A stretch of DNA of 60,495 nucleotides from contig NZ_JAFIWB010000030.1 of assembly GCF_017163705.1 (NCBI RefSeq), positions 1-60,495 of the forward strand, given 5' to 3'. The stretch's first letter is position 1; every line of letters starts with the position of its first letter. The position numbers and the translations under genes are program-made. Shown in pieces: positions 8,194-17,245 of the stretch. Origin of the DNA: Xanthomonas bonasiae (GTDB taxonomy: Bacteria; Pseudomonadota; Gammaproteobacteria; Xanthomonadales; Xanthomonadaceae). The notes beneath the pieces are model-generated. The model was not told the origin of the DNA. It did no database searches and saw nothing but the letters and a program-made list of their open reading frames with translations.

Positions 8194-11100
8194 GTGCCAT
8201 CCACTAGTGTCATCCTGCAGAGCCATCACGTCCTTGAGCAGAGCCTTTTCCGCCAACATGTCTTGCTCAAGACGTTGGTCGAACATGGACTGATCGACCA
8301 AGACGCATCGGTCAACCGCCTGTATCTGCCAGTGGATGGCGAGCTAGCCGACGATCTCGAAACCTCGCCGCACCGAGGGAGGACGCGTAGTTCTTATACG
8401 GATGGAATCACCCGCAATCTGGACGATATCCGAAATTCTCCCGACGGCCGTGCTGCGCTGAACAGCGATCCCGCCGCGCTGAGGCGCGTGGCCGCCCAGG
8501 TCAATGAACTGCAGGACACCCTCAAGATTGCCCTGATCAACGGCGATGCCTACACGACGACGCCGGACAGGCTGACCAAGGACGAGGCCAACGCGCAGAA
8601 TCGCAGGACGCTTTCCGACCTCGATCAATACCGTGCCGAACACGCGGATCAGTTGAAGACACTTCGTTCGATGGGTGCCGTCGAATCCGAATGGGCTGCG
8701 ATCACGCACTCGGAGCACCGGATCGTGAAGGTAATCGGGGCTGCGCGCACCGGCTCGGCCAATCTGGTCGCCGCGCCAGGCGAACCTGCCGCCAGGGAGA
8801 TCGCCGGCCGCGCGGAGTTCCGCATGGCGGTGACGCACGCCGAACAAGCGGGGAACGTGAGTTTGTCCGCGCCGAATGCCGTGTTGGTCAAGCAGGTGCT
8901 GGGGGACGATCTGCCAGGCATCGGTGGCGTTCCGCGAGGCGCCTACCACCTGGCGGGCGCCACACTGAACACGTACAAGCCCTTGTCGCAACGCGGCTTC
9001 GCCACCGTCGAACTCCTGGCGGGCGACCACTCGGCCGGCCAACTGCTGCGCGGTGCCGGGCTGCTCGCCAGCGCCGCGGACACCGCTATCACTGCGCGCC
9101 GTGCCGGCGAACTGTACGGCCAGGACAACCCGCTCGCGGCCCAATCGGAACTGGCCCACTTCGCAGGCCGCAACGCAGGCGGCTGGGCCGGCGGCACCGC
9201 AGCTGCCTATGCACTCGGAAGCTCCGGCGCCGGGCCGATGGTATTGATCGCGGCCGACGCGTACTTCATGAGCAAGGCCGGGGAAAAAGCCGCCGACCTG
9301 CTGGACAACCGCCAGATCTACCAACAGACGGACCGCGATGGGACGCACTGGTCGTTCGACGGCCGCGCCTGGTCGCGCGAGGGCATGGCCGACACCACCC
9401 CTGACGGGGTGAACAATCCGACCGCCATGCCGATCATGGCCAGCTACGAGAAGGCGCGCGAGCTGAACTACCTCGCCACCAACGCCGCGGCGGCGCTGGC
9501 GCTCAAGGATGCGCCGGAACCGGACGATCCCTGCCGCCTGCCGGCCAACGACAGCGACCTCCCCAGCCTGGCCCCGGCAGACTGGACGCGCAGCGCAGCC
9601 GATGGTCAGTGGCATCGCCAGGCCAAGATCGGCGTCTCTGGTGCCAACGACCGCGGCATCTACCAGTCGGAAACCGCGTCGCCGCCGCGGGCGGCCGAGC
9701 TGGACGCCCAGGCCGCGGCCGTCGTCGCGCGCAACGTCGCCAACAGTCCCGGCGCCATCGCCGCGCGCTATGAACTGGCCTACCACCGCAGCGGCTGGGC
9801 CGCTGATGGCTATCCGATGTCGCCGGCCGTGCAACGGGCATTGCCCGATCCGGATGCCTTGACCACCTCGAACGGCCAGCAGTACCGCCGCGATGCAGAG
9901 GGACACTGGTCCGCCGATGGCGTCCCCGCCGATGGCAATCGGGCACTGGAGCTGGACACCGCACGGGCGATGCTGCAACCGGCCCTGGCCGAACACGCTC
10001 AGGCCCTGGCAGCCATCCGGCAGTCGCCACCCTCGCCGCAGGCCGTGCAAGCCGAGCACACGCTCTACCGGTACCGCATCGCCGGAACGGAACTCCATCC
10101 GGACTGGCGCGAGGCCATCGATCTCGCCACCCAGCGCACACGCGAGTCGCAAGGACTCTCCGGCGATGGCGCGCTGCAGCTGCAGCGCGGCCCCGGTGGG
10201 GTATTCGGTGCCGACAGCCCGATCGCCCATCTCCAGCGCGGCGCCGACGGGGTGGATCGCATCGCGGCAGTCACCAGCACCGAGGACATCCGGCTGGCGC
10301 TGCAAGAGGTGCGGGCGCACCAGCCAGCCCTACCGACCTCCGACACTCCGGCGTCGCGGCTGGCGTCGACGGCGCGCACCTCCGACGGGTCGGCCGACTC
10401 GGATGGCGCGTCCTCCAACCCGTCTTCCAGCCCGCAGCATGCGCTCGACATGCAGGCACAGACCCAGGCGGCAAGCGCCGCGCAGCAACGCCAGGAGCGC
10501 GAACAGCAGGAGCGCCAGGCCCAAGAGCAGCAGGCCGGGCAGGCGCGCGAGCACGCACTGGCCCAGGCGTCCCACGAGGAACAAGCGCATGCGGCCCAGG
10601 CGCTTGAGGCGCATACCGCGCTCGACCGTCAAAGCCGGGACCTGCAGCAGCGCGAACAACAAGAACGCCAGACGCAGGAAATCCAGCAACGCACGCAGGA
10701 ACAGCGCCAGGCCCAGGAAGCCCAGCAGCGCGAGCATGAGCAACGCGAGGCCCAGGAAACGCAACAGCGCGAACGGGAGCAACGCCAGGCCGAAACCGAC
10801 CAACAGCGTGAGCAGGAACAGCGTCCCACCCAGGATGCGTTGCCGCGCGAGCAGGAACGACGCCAGGCCGAGGCCGCGCCGGCAGCGCCGGCAGCGCAGG
10901 AGCAGCGACAGGCCCAGGAAGCCTTTCCGCACGGGCAGGCGCCGCGCCCGTCGCAGGACGCCATGCCGCTGCCGCACGGACCGGAGCGGCGCCAGGCCAA
11001 TAACGCGCTGCCGCCCGGGCAGGAACAGCGACACGTCCAGGATGCCCAGTCGCGCACCCAGGAGCCACTTGGTGCCCAGGAGCGCTTCGCCCAAGACACC

Positions 11101-12318
11101 GACGAGCAACCGGCGCCGTCTCGGCAACCCCAGGAGGCCGAGGCATTTTCGCAAGGTACGCACGAACACCAAGCCCAGGAAGGTCGCGCACAAGATGCAC
11201 AGCATCCGGCAGCGCCGGTGATCGCGCACGCATCGGCCATGCACCCCACCGATGCGCAGGAGCCACCCGAGCAGCGCTTGCCGAGCGCACATGCGTCGGC
11301 CCTGCACGAGGACGCGCCACTGCAACGGCGCGATGAGGCCTTGGAAGCGCCTGTGCAGGAGCGACACGCCCAGGCCACGGAGACAGCGTTGGATGCGTCG
11401 ATGGCCCTGCCGCTCGCTGCGGAGCGCACCGAAGACCCGCGCATGCCAACGCTCCCGATGCCACCATCGGACAGGCCAGTGGCCGACCACGGACTCGCAC
11501 TCGCGTCTTCCTCGGGAACGCGCGGTGCCGACCGCGCCAGCGGCGGCATCGAAGGCGACGAAACCGCCCGCGAGCAGCGCCGCGATGCACCAGCGGATGG
11601 ACAGAATGCGCGCGCCGCTCCTGTGCCGGAGGAAAGAGCCGAAACCTGGGAGGAGACGCTGCAAACGATGCGCGCACTCCGGATACAGCTCGAAAAAGAC
11701 CTCCAGCAGGAAAAGCGCCTGGAACAGGAAAGGCAGGAGCGTAGGGAGCGGGGAGACGATCGTCCCCTCGCAGACCTTGATGCTCGCCGTCAGCAGGATG
11801 CGCGCGCCCCTGCACCAACCGAGCACGCGGCGTCCGAGCCGCAGCCCGCCACGGCGCGGCGCGATGCCGCCCCTGCCACGGCGCAAAGGCCCGGCGAGCC
11901 GGACGATCCCCACCTGCCCCAGCGCAAGGAGATCACTAGCGACCGCGACGTGGACGATCTACTGCACGCCATCGATTCCAGGAACGACGCCGCGATCGAG
12001 CAGGCCTTGAACCGGATCTCCAACAGTCCCCTCACCCATGCCCTGCTGCAACAGGGCCATGAGCACCTGGAGGCCAAGGCCATGCAGGAAGCGACTGAAC
12101 AGGTCACGGCGATGCAGTCGCTGGGATTGGATACGTCGGCCGAAGTGCAGACCAGCCGTGGTCCGGTGATGGTGATGACCCTGCCGCAGTTCGCCAGCGG
12201 GCCGATGATGCAAGGTGGCGCACCGGGAGGGGGTGGGGGCGGCGGTGATGGAGGGGGCGGCGGTGGTGGAGGCAGTGGCGGCGGTGGTGGGGGAGGAGGC
12301 GGTGGAGGCGGCGGGTAA
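8194..12318 (+). CDS. Large toxin-like protein: AHH-type nuclease N-terminus, Gln/Arg/Glu-rich centre, poly-Gly tail
   Basis: The 1374-aa product starts at a GTG with GGGAG upstream. Its first about 90 residues contain SHHVLEQSLFRQHVLL, then NRLYLPV and SPHRGRTRSSYTDGI. This resembles the AHH subgroup of HNH/endonuclease VII toxins (HH, then N..LP, then H-G...Y). A Gly/Ala-rich hydrophobic segment follows (about 280-370), then two repeats resembling each other (DGTHWSFDGRAWSREG near 385 and AEGHWSADG near 568). A low-complexity region rich in Gln, Arg and Glu spans about 750-960, with a coiled coil near 1150-1190. A conserved-looking helical segment lies at about 1245-1335, and Gly dominates from about 1343 to the end. 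Xanthomonad type IV effectors place the toxin at the N-terminus and the secretion domain at the C-terminus; the order here is similar, but I see no XVIPCD motif. Role inferred: secreted antibacterial nuclease. Confidence 0.6.
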   Translation: MPSTSVILQSHHVLEQSLFRQHVLLKTLVEHGLIDQDASVNRLYLPVDGELADDLETSPHRGRTRSSYTDGITRNLDDIRNSPDGRAALNSDPAALRRVAAQVNELQDTLKIALINGDAYTTTPDRLTKDEANAQNRRTLSDLDQYRAEHADQLKTLRSMGAVESEWAAITHSEHRIVKVIGAARTGSANLVAAPGEPAAREIAGRAEFRMAVTHAEQAGNVSLSAPNAVLVKQVLGDDLPGIGGVPRGAYHLAGATLNTYKPLSQRGFATVELLAGDHSAGQLLRGAGLLASAADTAITARRAGELYGQDNPLAAQSELAHFAGRNAGGWAGGTAAAYALGSSGAGPMVLIAADAYFMSKAGEKAADLLDNRQIYQQTDRDGTHWSFDGRAWSREGMADTTPDGVNNPTAMPIMASYEKARELNYLATNAAAALALKDAPEPDDPCRLPANDSDLPSLAPADWTRSAADGQWHRQAKIGVSGANDRGIYQSETASPPRAAELDAQAAAVVARNVANSPGAIAARYELAYHRSGWAADGYPMSPAVQRALPDPDALTTSNGQQYRRDAEGHWSADGVPADGNRALELDTARAMLQPALAEHAQALAAIRQSPPSPQAVQAEHTLYRYRIAGTELHPDWREAIDLATQRTRESQGLSGDGALQLQRGPGGVFGADSPIAHLQRGADGVDRIAAVTSTEDIRLALQEVRAHQPALPTSDTPASRLASTARTSDGSADSDGASSNPSSSPQHALDMQAQTQAASAAQQRQEREQQERQAQEQQAGQAREHALAQASHEEQAHAAQALEAHTALDRQSRDLQQREQQERQTQEIQQRTQEQRQAQEAQQREHEQREAQETQQREREQRQAETDQQREQEQRPTQDALPREQERRQAEAAPAAPAAQEQRQAQEAFPHGQAPRPSQDAMPLPHGPERRQANNALPPGQEQRHVQDAQSRTQEPLGAQERFAQDTDEQPAPSRQPQEAEAFSQGTHEHQAQEGRAQDAQHPAAPVIAHASAMHPTDAQEPPEQRLPSAHASALHEDAPLQRRDEALEAPVQERHAQATETALDASMALPLAAERTEDPRMPTLPMPPSDRPVADHGLALASSSGTRGADRASGGIEGDETAREQRRDAPADGQNARAAPVPEERAETWEETLQTMRALRIQLEKDLQQEKRLEQERQERRERGDDRPLADLDARRQQDARAPAPTEHAASEPQPATARRDAAPATAQRPGEPDDPHLPQRKEITSDRDVDDLLHAIDSRNDAAIEQALNRISNSPLTHALLQQGHEHLEAKAMQEATEQVTAMQSLGLDTSAEVQTSRGPVMVMTLPQFASGPMMQGGAPGGGGGGGDGGGGGGGGSGGGGGGGGGGGGG
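10444..11080 (+). repeat. Imperfect Gln/Arg/Glu-coding tandem repeats inside the toxin-like gene
   Basis: Short imperfect units encoding variants of REQEQRQAQE recur for over 600 bases. They give a long charged, probably helical or disordered linker, and such repeats can change length by slippage. Confidence 0.7.
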
Positions 12319-12363
12319 TCGCAGCCCGATCCTGCGGTGAGTGGAATTTTCAAGAGGGACACG

Positions 12364-12999
12364 ATGGATACGCCAAGCACGCCTGCGCTACCGGAAAGCG
12401 GAACTTCCACCGAGGCGCTGCAAGAAACGATCAAGGCCATGGCGGCATTGATCGCAACGATGCAAGTACGGGAACAAAGCCTGCAAGACCAGATCTCCCG
12501 GCAGCTGCAGGTGCTCAATGGCGCGGTCGGCAACGCCGACCGGAGCGTCAATCGCGTGGTGGAGAATGCGCTGCCGCGACTGACGCAATTGACGCAACAG
12601 GCGCTCTCGGTAGCGCTGGATCCGGCGGCCGAGCGATTCGATCGCACGCTGACCGCTGCGCACCAGACGCTGCAGCAAGCCACCCAGCGCTACGCGCAAG
12701 CGCAGCAATCCCTGGAAGCCACGGCGATGCGCCGCATGTGGATGGGATCCATTGCCATGCTGGGGGCGGCCGTCATGGGATTGTGCAGCGTGGGGTACGT
12801 GCTCTACAGCGCCAAGGCGACACTGGCCGAGGCCGAACAACGCCGGGCGGAAATAGCGTACCTGGATCGCGTCGCACGGGCCGACCTGGTGCCCTGCGGC
12901 GAAGACAGACTCTGCGCCGACTTCGAGAAGAAGGGGCAGCGCTACGGCAACCAAGGCCAATATCGGGTCATCACCCTGCGCCAATCCAATTCACACTGA
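12364..12999 (+). CDS. Coiled-coil membrane protein, possibly mobilisation-associated
   Basis: The 211-aa protein has a long N-terminal helical/coiled-coil segment (about 15-130), one membrane helix (about 130-150, SIAMLGAAVMGLCSVGYVLY) and a C-terminal soluble part with two Cys (VPCGEDRLCADFEKKGQRYG). The tail resembles the LC..(D)..(RYG)..Y pattern I associate with small accessory proteins found after relaxase genes on mobilisable plasmids; this is a weak resemblance. GAGGGA precedes the ATG at good spacing, so I use 12364 rather than an upstream in-frame start. It lies 45 bp after the large toxin-like gene, so co-transcription is likely. It may help deliver or anchor that protein, or be a remnant of a transfer module. 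Confidence 0.65.
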   Translation: MDTPSTPALPESGTSTEALQETIKAMAALIATMQVREQSLQDQISRQLQVLNGAVGNADRSVNRVVENALPRLTQLTQQALSVALDPAAERFDRTLTAAHQTLQQATQRYAQAQQSLEATAMRRMWMGSIAMLGAAVMGLCSVGYVLYSAKATLAEAEQRRAEIAYLDRVARADLVPCGEDRLCADFEKKGQRYGNQGQYRVITLRQSNSH

Positions 13000-13031
13000 G
13001 CCACTGCGCTTGTCAACCGCGCCGAAGCGCG

Positions 13032-13048
13032 GACCACGTACCGTGGTC
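13032..13048. repeat. Short palindrome between two genes
   Basis: GACCACG and CGTGGTC flank a 3-base centre upstream of the secreted-protein gene. It could be an operator or a small hairpin; nothing else supports a role. Confidence 0.25.
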
Positions 13049-13099
13049 GTGCCTGAACTGCAGGCGGACATTCCCCAGCAGGGGAAAAGGAACAGTGTG

Positions 13100-13525
13100 A
13101 TGGAGATGAAAGCAAAGACCCTGGCATTGGTTGTCGTCGTCGCAGGAGCGGCCCTGTCCTTCCAGGCCCATGCGCAATCGTGCTGCCCCTCGGGTGGGCA
13201 CGGCGTGCCGGCGGCCACCGGGCTGGGTGAAAGCGCGCCCCGCGCGGCCAACCTCGCCACCGATTCGGCGTGGCGTATCTACGAGTTCCAACGCGACGGC
13301 GTGACCTATCTGCAGATCAACGACGCCACCGGCGTGGTACGGGCCGCGGTCGGGCGCATCAATGAGACCTTGTGGGTGCTTCCCATGGGCAAGGACGTGG
13401 CCCGCGTGTCGCTGTCGGCCACGCCTGCCGTCCCGGGGCGCGTGGTCTACCAGACCGGGGATTTCGTTGTCTGGTTGCGATCGGATGCGAAGGGCGATGC
13501 CTGGGTGGTCACTTCGCCAGATTGA
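13100..13525 (+). CDS. Small secreted protein of unknown function
   Basis: The 141-aa product has a classic signal peptide: Lys residues, a hydrophobic core (TLALVVVVAGAALSF) and cleavage after AHA. The mature part is about 115 residues with predicted beta strands (WRIYEFQRDGVTYLQIND, VVYQTGDFVVWLR), a compact beta-rich fold. AAGGAA lies upstream of the ATG; a second Met two codons later is an alternative. It follows the membrane coiled-coil gene in the same direction and may belong to the same transcript. Its 3' end overlaps the convergent MASE1 gene by 17 bp. No family recognised. Confidence 0.7.
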   Translation: MEMKAKTLALVVVVAGAALSFQAHAQSCCPSGGHGVPAATGLGESAPRAANLATDSAWRIYEFQRDGVTYLQINDATGVVRAAVGRINETLWVLPMGKDVARVSLSATPAVPGRVVYQTGDFVVWLRSDAKGDAWVVTSPD

Positions 13526-15023
13526 TCCCGACGCCTACGCGCTCGGAGACGAGAAAGCTCAAGGCCAACGCGTGGTGGCGCCGACAGGTGCCGCCATGCG
13601 TCTTGAGCCGAACCGACAGCTCCCGATCGGACTCAGGATGTTCACGCCGCACGGCGTTGAGCACGGACGCATCGGCGGTGATGCGCACGACGATCCCCTG
13701 CATGCCCCGCACCCGCCATACCCGGGCCTGGATCAGGTGGGTTCGCGCAACGGGCAACGTCTCCACGGCGTTGAGCACGCAGCGATAGGCCACCAGCTGC
13801 AGTCCCAGCGAAAGCTTGCAGGGATCGCCGCGCATCCGCCAGCGGAACTTCGTGTTGCACAGATTGGCGAAGCTAACCGAGCGCAACGTGTGGTACAGGC
13901 CATGCGTCTCGATGCCCAGCGGATAGAGCGCCGTGACGTACTCATCGAGCAGTTGCGCCTGGATAACCCCGGTGCGCGTCATCTGCATCGCCGCCGCGTG
14001 GTGCCCCTGGGAGCGCAGGTACTCCACGACGTCCCTGCGCATCCGATTGATCTGCACGGTGAGATCTGTGTAGTCGACCACCCGTTTGCGCAGGGTGCGC
14101 TCGGCAGACAGGTAGCCGGCCTGTGCGAATTCCAGTGCCTGCTCCCGCACCCGCCCGAAATCGCGCACTTGCCGGTAGGCGGCAGAGATGCGCGAGCCGA
14201 ACGCAAACAGGCCGGTGGCGGCGACCGCGAGCAGTATCTGTACGGCGAAAGCCTGTGGGTCGTGCACGCCGGCTTCGACGGTCTTGGGCAGCGACAGGGC
14301 CACCGCGACGTTGGCCAGTACCACGCCCAGTGCCGCACCGCGCCATCCATGGCGCAGGGTGAGCGCGATGGCGGGCACGACCAGCAGCACCCTCAGGAAC
14401 TGCCGCAGCACGGTGTCGCCGATGAGGGTGATAGCGACGAACAGAAGCGCCACCACCGCGACGGACGCCAGGCCTTCGTGCAGCAGATGGGACGGACGGC
14501 GCAAGGCTTCGTCGCGCCGCAGCCAAAGGAGCGCCGGCAGGATGAACATCAAGGTGCCCAAGTAGTCGCCCAGCCAGTACCTAATCAGGGTGTCGATCGG
14601 CGCCGGCTCCGATGGGCCGCCCAGCGCAGCATTGAGCGCCATGTTGCACAACGTGCTCCACAAGGCCGTCACCAGCGCGACCGGCAGCAGCCACTGGTCC
14701 TTGCGCATCAAATCGGGGATATGCAAGCGCGCCGTGACGGGAAGCAGCGAGACCGCGGGCATCAAGAGGAACGGGCTCAGGTAGGCCCAGGTGGTGCTGG
14801 CACCCCAGTTATCGACCCTCGGCACGCGCAGCACCAGCAGGGCCGCGACGTCACCCGCCAGCAACCAGGGCCATCGCCGCGCAGGCAGGAAGAGCAGGCT
14901 CGCAACGCGCAATCCAGCCGGCAGATACCACTGATCCACGGAGCATCGCCAAGCCAGCAGGAACGCGGCGCAGTAGCCCGCGCTCAGCAAGGCGCCTTTG
15001 GCAATGTCTTTTACAGCGGCCAT
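13509..15023 (-). CDS. MASE1-domain sensor-like membrane protein with a degenerate kinase-like tail
   Basis: The 504-aa protein has about eight membrane helices in its first about 290 residues, matching the MASE1 integral membrane sensor domain (WYLPAGLRVASLLFLPAR and LGDYLGTLMFILPALLWL are typical). A linker helix follows. The C-terminal part carries a weak histidine-kinase-like arrangement: LQLVAYRCVLNAVE resembles an N-box and GIVVRITADASVLN the strand of a G-box, but the phosphoacceptor His and the Gly-rich ATP motifs are not convincing. It may be a degenerate sensor that works through a partner. The first bases of this gene and its promoter are duplicated 1.5 kb upstream. Confidence 0.7.
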   Translation of the reverse strand: MAAVKDIAKGALLSAGYCAAFLLAWRCSVDQWYLPAGLRVASLLFLPARRWPWLLAGDVAALLVLRVPRVDNWGASTTWAYLSPFLLMPAVSLLPVTARLHIPDLMRKDQWLLPVALVTALWSTLCNMALNAALGGPSEPAPIDTLIRYWLGDYLGTLMFILPALLWLRRDEALRRPSHLLHEGLASVAVVALLFVAITLIGDTVLRQFLRVLLVVPAIALTLRHGWRGAALGVVLANVAVALSLPKTVEAGVHDPQAFAVQILLAVAATGLFAFGSRISAAYRQVRDFGRVREQALEFAQAGYLSAERTLRKRVVDYTDLTVQINRMRRDVVEYLRSQGHHAAAMQMTRTGVIQAQLLDEYVTALYPLGIETHGLYHTLRSVSFANLCNTKFRWRMRGDPCKLSLGLQLVAYRCVLNAVETLPVARTHLIQARVWRVRGMQGIVVRITADASVLNAVRREHPESDRELSVRLKTHGGTCRRHHALALSFLVSERVGVGINLAK

Positions 15024-15087
15024 TCGACCATCCGTGGCGTGTCAGAGTCACTGTACAAGCCGCGCGCGCTGCAGCAGTAGACATTTC
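15001..15087. repeat. Direct repeat copy 1 (start of the MASE1 gene plus upstream)
   Basis: About 87 bases covering the first codons and upstream region of the MASE1 gene recur in the same orientation at 16483-16570, with scattered mismatches and one small indel. The shared stretch includes a nearly perfect 37-base block. Confidence 0.75.
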
Positions 15088-15159
15088 CCCTCCCATGCGC
15101 ATGAAAGCCACATACAGACTGTGCTCGGAAAAATCGCGCAACACTACGTCGAGGGGCGC

Positions 15160-15290
15160 GCTTGGTTGGATGGGCGACCTACCTGACCTTGCCGGTCAGC
15201 ATGCATCCGGTGACGATCCTGCTGCCCAGCGCGGTGCTGCTCGGGGTGGCGATGGACATCGCCACGGGTAGCTTCAAGAAGTACCCCTGA
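15160..15290 (+). pseudogene. C-terminal fragment of a small membrane-type protein
   Basis: One plus-strand frame reads TYLTLPVSMHPVTILLPSAV followed by LLGVAMDIATGSFKKYP and a stop. This looks like the end of a small lipoprotein or membrane-associated protein with a DIATG motif. No start codon or ribosome site fits upstream, so it is probably a remnant. Around it, 15024-15403 holds no intact gene. Confidence 0.35.
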
Positions 15291-15403
15291 GCGCTGGCGT
15301 CACTTCTCCACGCGTAGCGGCCTTCAATGCGGTGACCTGTGGCTGGTGAATCAGCAGCCGCAGATCCCACCGATTCGGTGCCCTCAGCGCTCGCGAGCGC
15401 AAC

Positions 15404-16057
15404 CTATTCCGCCATGCCGGCTACGGACGCCAGGTGCGCACCATAGAACTCCATGTTGACGACGACGAACGTCGGTTCCTCGATGACTTGGTACGCGAAG
15501 ATCTCTTGGTGTGTTCCCGACCTGGGCAGCGCCTTGAACTTCAGGTCTGCCCATACCCGAAATCCTTCGACCAATGACGAGAATTCGGAGTCGGCCTCAG
15601 GACCGATGGGAATAAAAAGCGGCCAGACCGCCAAGTCGCCCAAGAGCTTTCGCCGATGGCCGTGGTGAAGGAAATAGAGTGCGCGCGCCATCTTTTCCAG
15701 GCACGTGCTCACGAGTTCGAACTCAAGCAGGAAGTCGCCGTCTATCGCCAGCACCTCGCCCTCCCACCGAAAACCGAAGCGGTGCAGATTCCTGCTGCGT
15801 TTCTGCGCTAGTCTGACGGCCCCCCTGGCCACGCTACGCCTGACCTCTTCCGGAGTATCCGAGGCGATCGCTCCAAGGAGGAACTTCAGGTACTCGTCCG
15901 CTTTCGAGGTGGCCTCGTTGTGCGCTTTGCACGAGGGCACTGTCATCAATTGGGACCAGTCGCCTTCTTTCGGGAACAGGCATTTCGGCGGAACATGTTC
16001 GCGTCCAGTAGCTGCAGCATCGCAGTGGTAGCAGGTGCCGGTCTCAAGACGTGCCAT
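15404..16057 (-). CDS. HNH-fold zinc-binding protein
   Basis: The 217-aa protein starts at an ATG preceded by AAGGAG. Its N-terminus has CYHC (Cys9, Cys12), the block REHVPPKCLFP (His21, Cys26) and then VPSCKAHN (Cys43, His46). This is the treble-clef/HNH-like arrangement seen in a family often annotated as hypothetical HNH endonucleases. The C-terminal about 170 residues are helical then beta-rich (EEPTFVVVNMEFYGAH) without a recognised motif. It is alone in its transcription unit within the island. Nuclease activity is plausible but some such proteins only bind nucleic acid. A longer in-frame start upstream has no ribosome site. Confidence 0.7.
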   Translation of the reverse strand: MARLETGTCYHCDAAATGREHVPPKCLFPKEGDWSQLMTVPSCKAHNEATSKADEYLKFLLGAIASDTPEEVRRSVARGAVRLAQKRSRNLHRFGFRWEGEVLAIDGDFLLEFELVSTCLEKMARALYFLHHGHRRKLLGDLAVWPLFIPIGPEADSEFSSLVEGFRVWADLKFKALPRSGTHQEIFAYQVIEEPTFVVVNMEFYGAHLASVAGMAE

Positions 16058-16891
16058 GTGGGCTCCTTGCAATTCTACAGATCGACATGCAGTGGAACTG
16101 AAACCAACTTTCGCGGCAGGATGGGCCGCCAATGCGGAGGCCGCCGCCCCACCCTGGCGCCGGCGCGGCAACTCGTTTTTTCAATAGCTTGTTGACGACG
16201 GATGCCATCGAGCCATTCCTCAGATCGGCTAAATCGACCAGCGCGATCTTGATCTGCAGGCCACCGCGCCGGTGCGGTCGGCGCCATCTGTCTACGAATC
16301 GAGACATAAGCCGACTTGGCGCCTGCCCGCTTTCACCTGGGGCCTGACCACGGAGGCTTCACCGCTCAAGACTCCAAAGGCCCAGGCCGAAATTTCGAGG
16401 AGCCCTTCTTGCCCTTGTGCAGATAGAACAGCACCGACTCAAGCACTGCAGAACCTCGATGGATCGACCGCTCCGGAGTACAGCAATGTCTTTTGCAGCG
16501 GCCATTCGACCATCCGTGGCTCATGTCAAAGCCGCTTTACAAGTAGTGCGCGCTACAGGAGTAGACCTTTGGTTTTTCCCTAGGCATCCCGGCGGTTTCT
16601 GGAAAATCTGCCGGTTCCGTCAATGTGCGCTGGAGGATCGCATGGGCCACGGTGGGGACAAGGAGCCGTCGCAGATCAACCGCGACGAACATCAATCACT
16701 GCCATCGACTTTTCCAACCTGGGCATGCCGGGATATTCAGTTAGAATTTGTAAAAGTTCAACTCAGTAGAGCCAGGTGGCATCAAGAATGAACACGCCGT
16801 GCGGACGCGGCAAAGATTTCGACCCGGAGGGATGCCGCCCTCAACCAGGCTCGGAAATTTCCGTTGGGACAATCCGGGTAAAGGTACGCGC
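16058..16891. other. Gene-poor island stretch with a duplicated segment
   Basis: About 830 bases with no convincing gene on either strand. The one interpretable item is the second copy of the MASE1 upstream segment (16483-16570). Short readings here lack ribosome sites and recognisable motifs. Confidence 0.5.
16483..16570. repeat. Direct repeat copy 2 (orphan MASE1 promoter/start)
   Basis: This segment matches 15001-15087. On the minus strand it includes an ATG and the same first seven codons apart from one substitution, after which the frame diverges at once. It is therefore a promoter/start remnant of a second, lost or rearranged copy. Confidence 0.7.
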
Positions 16892-17224
16892 GTGACGGAC
16901 ATGACTGTCCAAGATGCCAGCCCAATGAGCCGATTTCTCAGAATGGCAGTCGTGGCAGGCGTCGAGAGCGCGGTCCGAATCCACATCGATCGTGGAGATA
17001 ACCTCAACGCGCGCGACGAGAAATGGCAAACGCCTCTGATGCTGAGCCCCCCCGACCTTAATTCCTACAAATCAAAAGCTTGTGGCGGATTGTTTTCGAA
17101 AAACCGCGCACATGGCGCTATTTCGGCGGTTACCATACCTACGAGGAACGCAGAACGTGTGCGTGCTTTTGCAAACCAAAGGTGCCGCAATATATTACTT
17201 ACTGACAGTAAAACTCGGGTATAG
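16892..17224 (+). pseudogene. Truncated ankyrin-repeat protein
   Basis: From a GTG with AAAGG upstream, the reading frame gives SRFLRMAVVAGVESAVRIHI followed by DRGDNLNARDEKWQTPLMLS. This is the start of an ankyrin repeat array (D-G-x-N-x-x-D..G.TPLM-like). The similarity stops at about 17048, where base composition drops and the chain becomes unstructured until a stop at 17224. A full ankyrin protein would continue for many repeats, so this appears to be a 5' remnant cut by a rearrangement. Confidence 0.45.
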
Positions 17225-17245
17225 CTCACGATCAGATTCATATCC

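Noticed and set aside
8344-10320. Minus-strand frame of 658 codons opposite the toxin-like gene
   Set aside because: Shadow frame; the plus strand has the ribosome site and domain structure.
10444-11080. Possible CRISPR array
   Set aside because: The repeated units are imperfect, in-frame coding repeats without equal spacers.
8194-12318. XVIPCD-type type IV effector assignment
   Set aside because: The toxin-first architecture is similar, but I could not see the conserved C-terminal XVIPCD motif, so I did not call a T4SS effector.
13362-15080. Plus-strand frame of 572 codons opposite the MASE1 gene
   Set aside because: Gln/His-rich antisense shadow; the minus strand encodes clear membrane helices.
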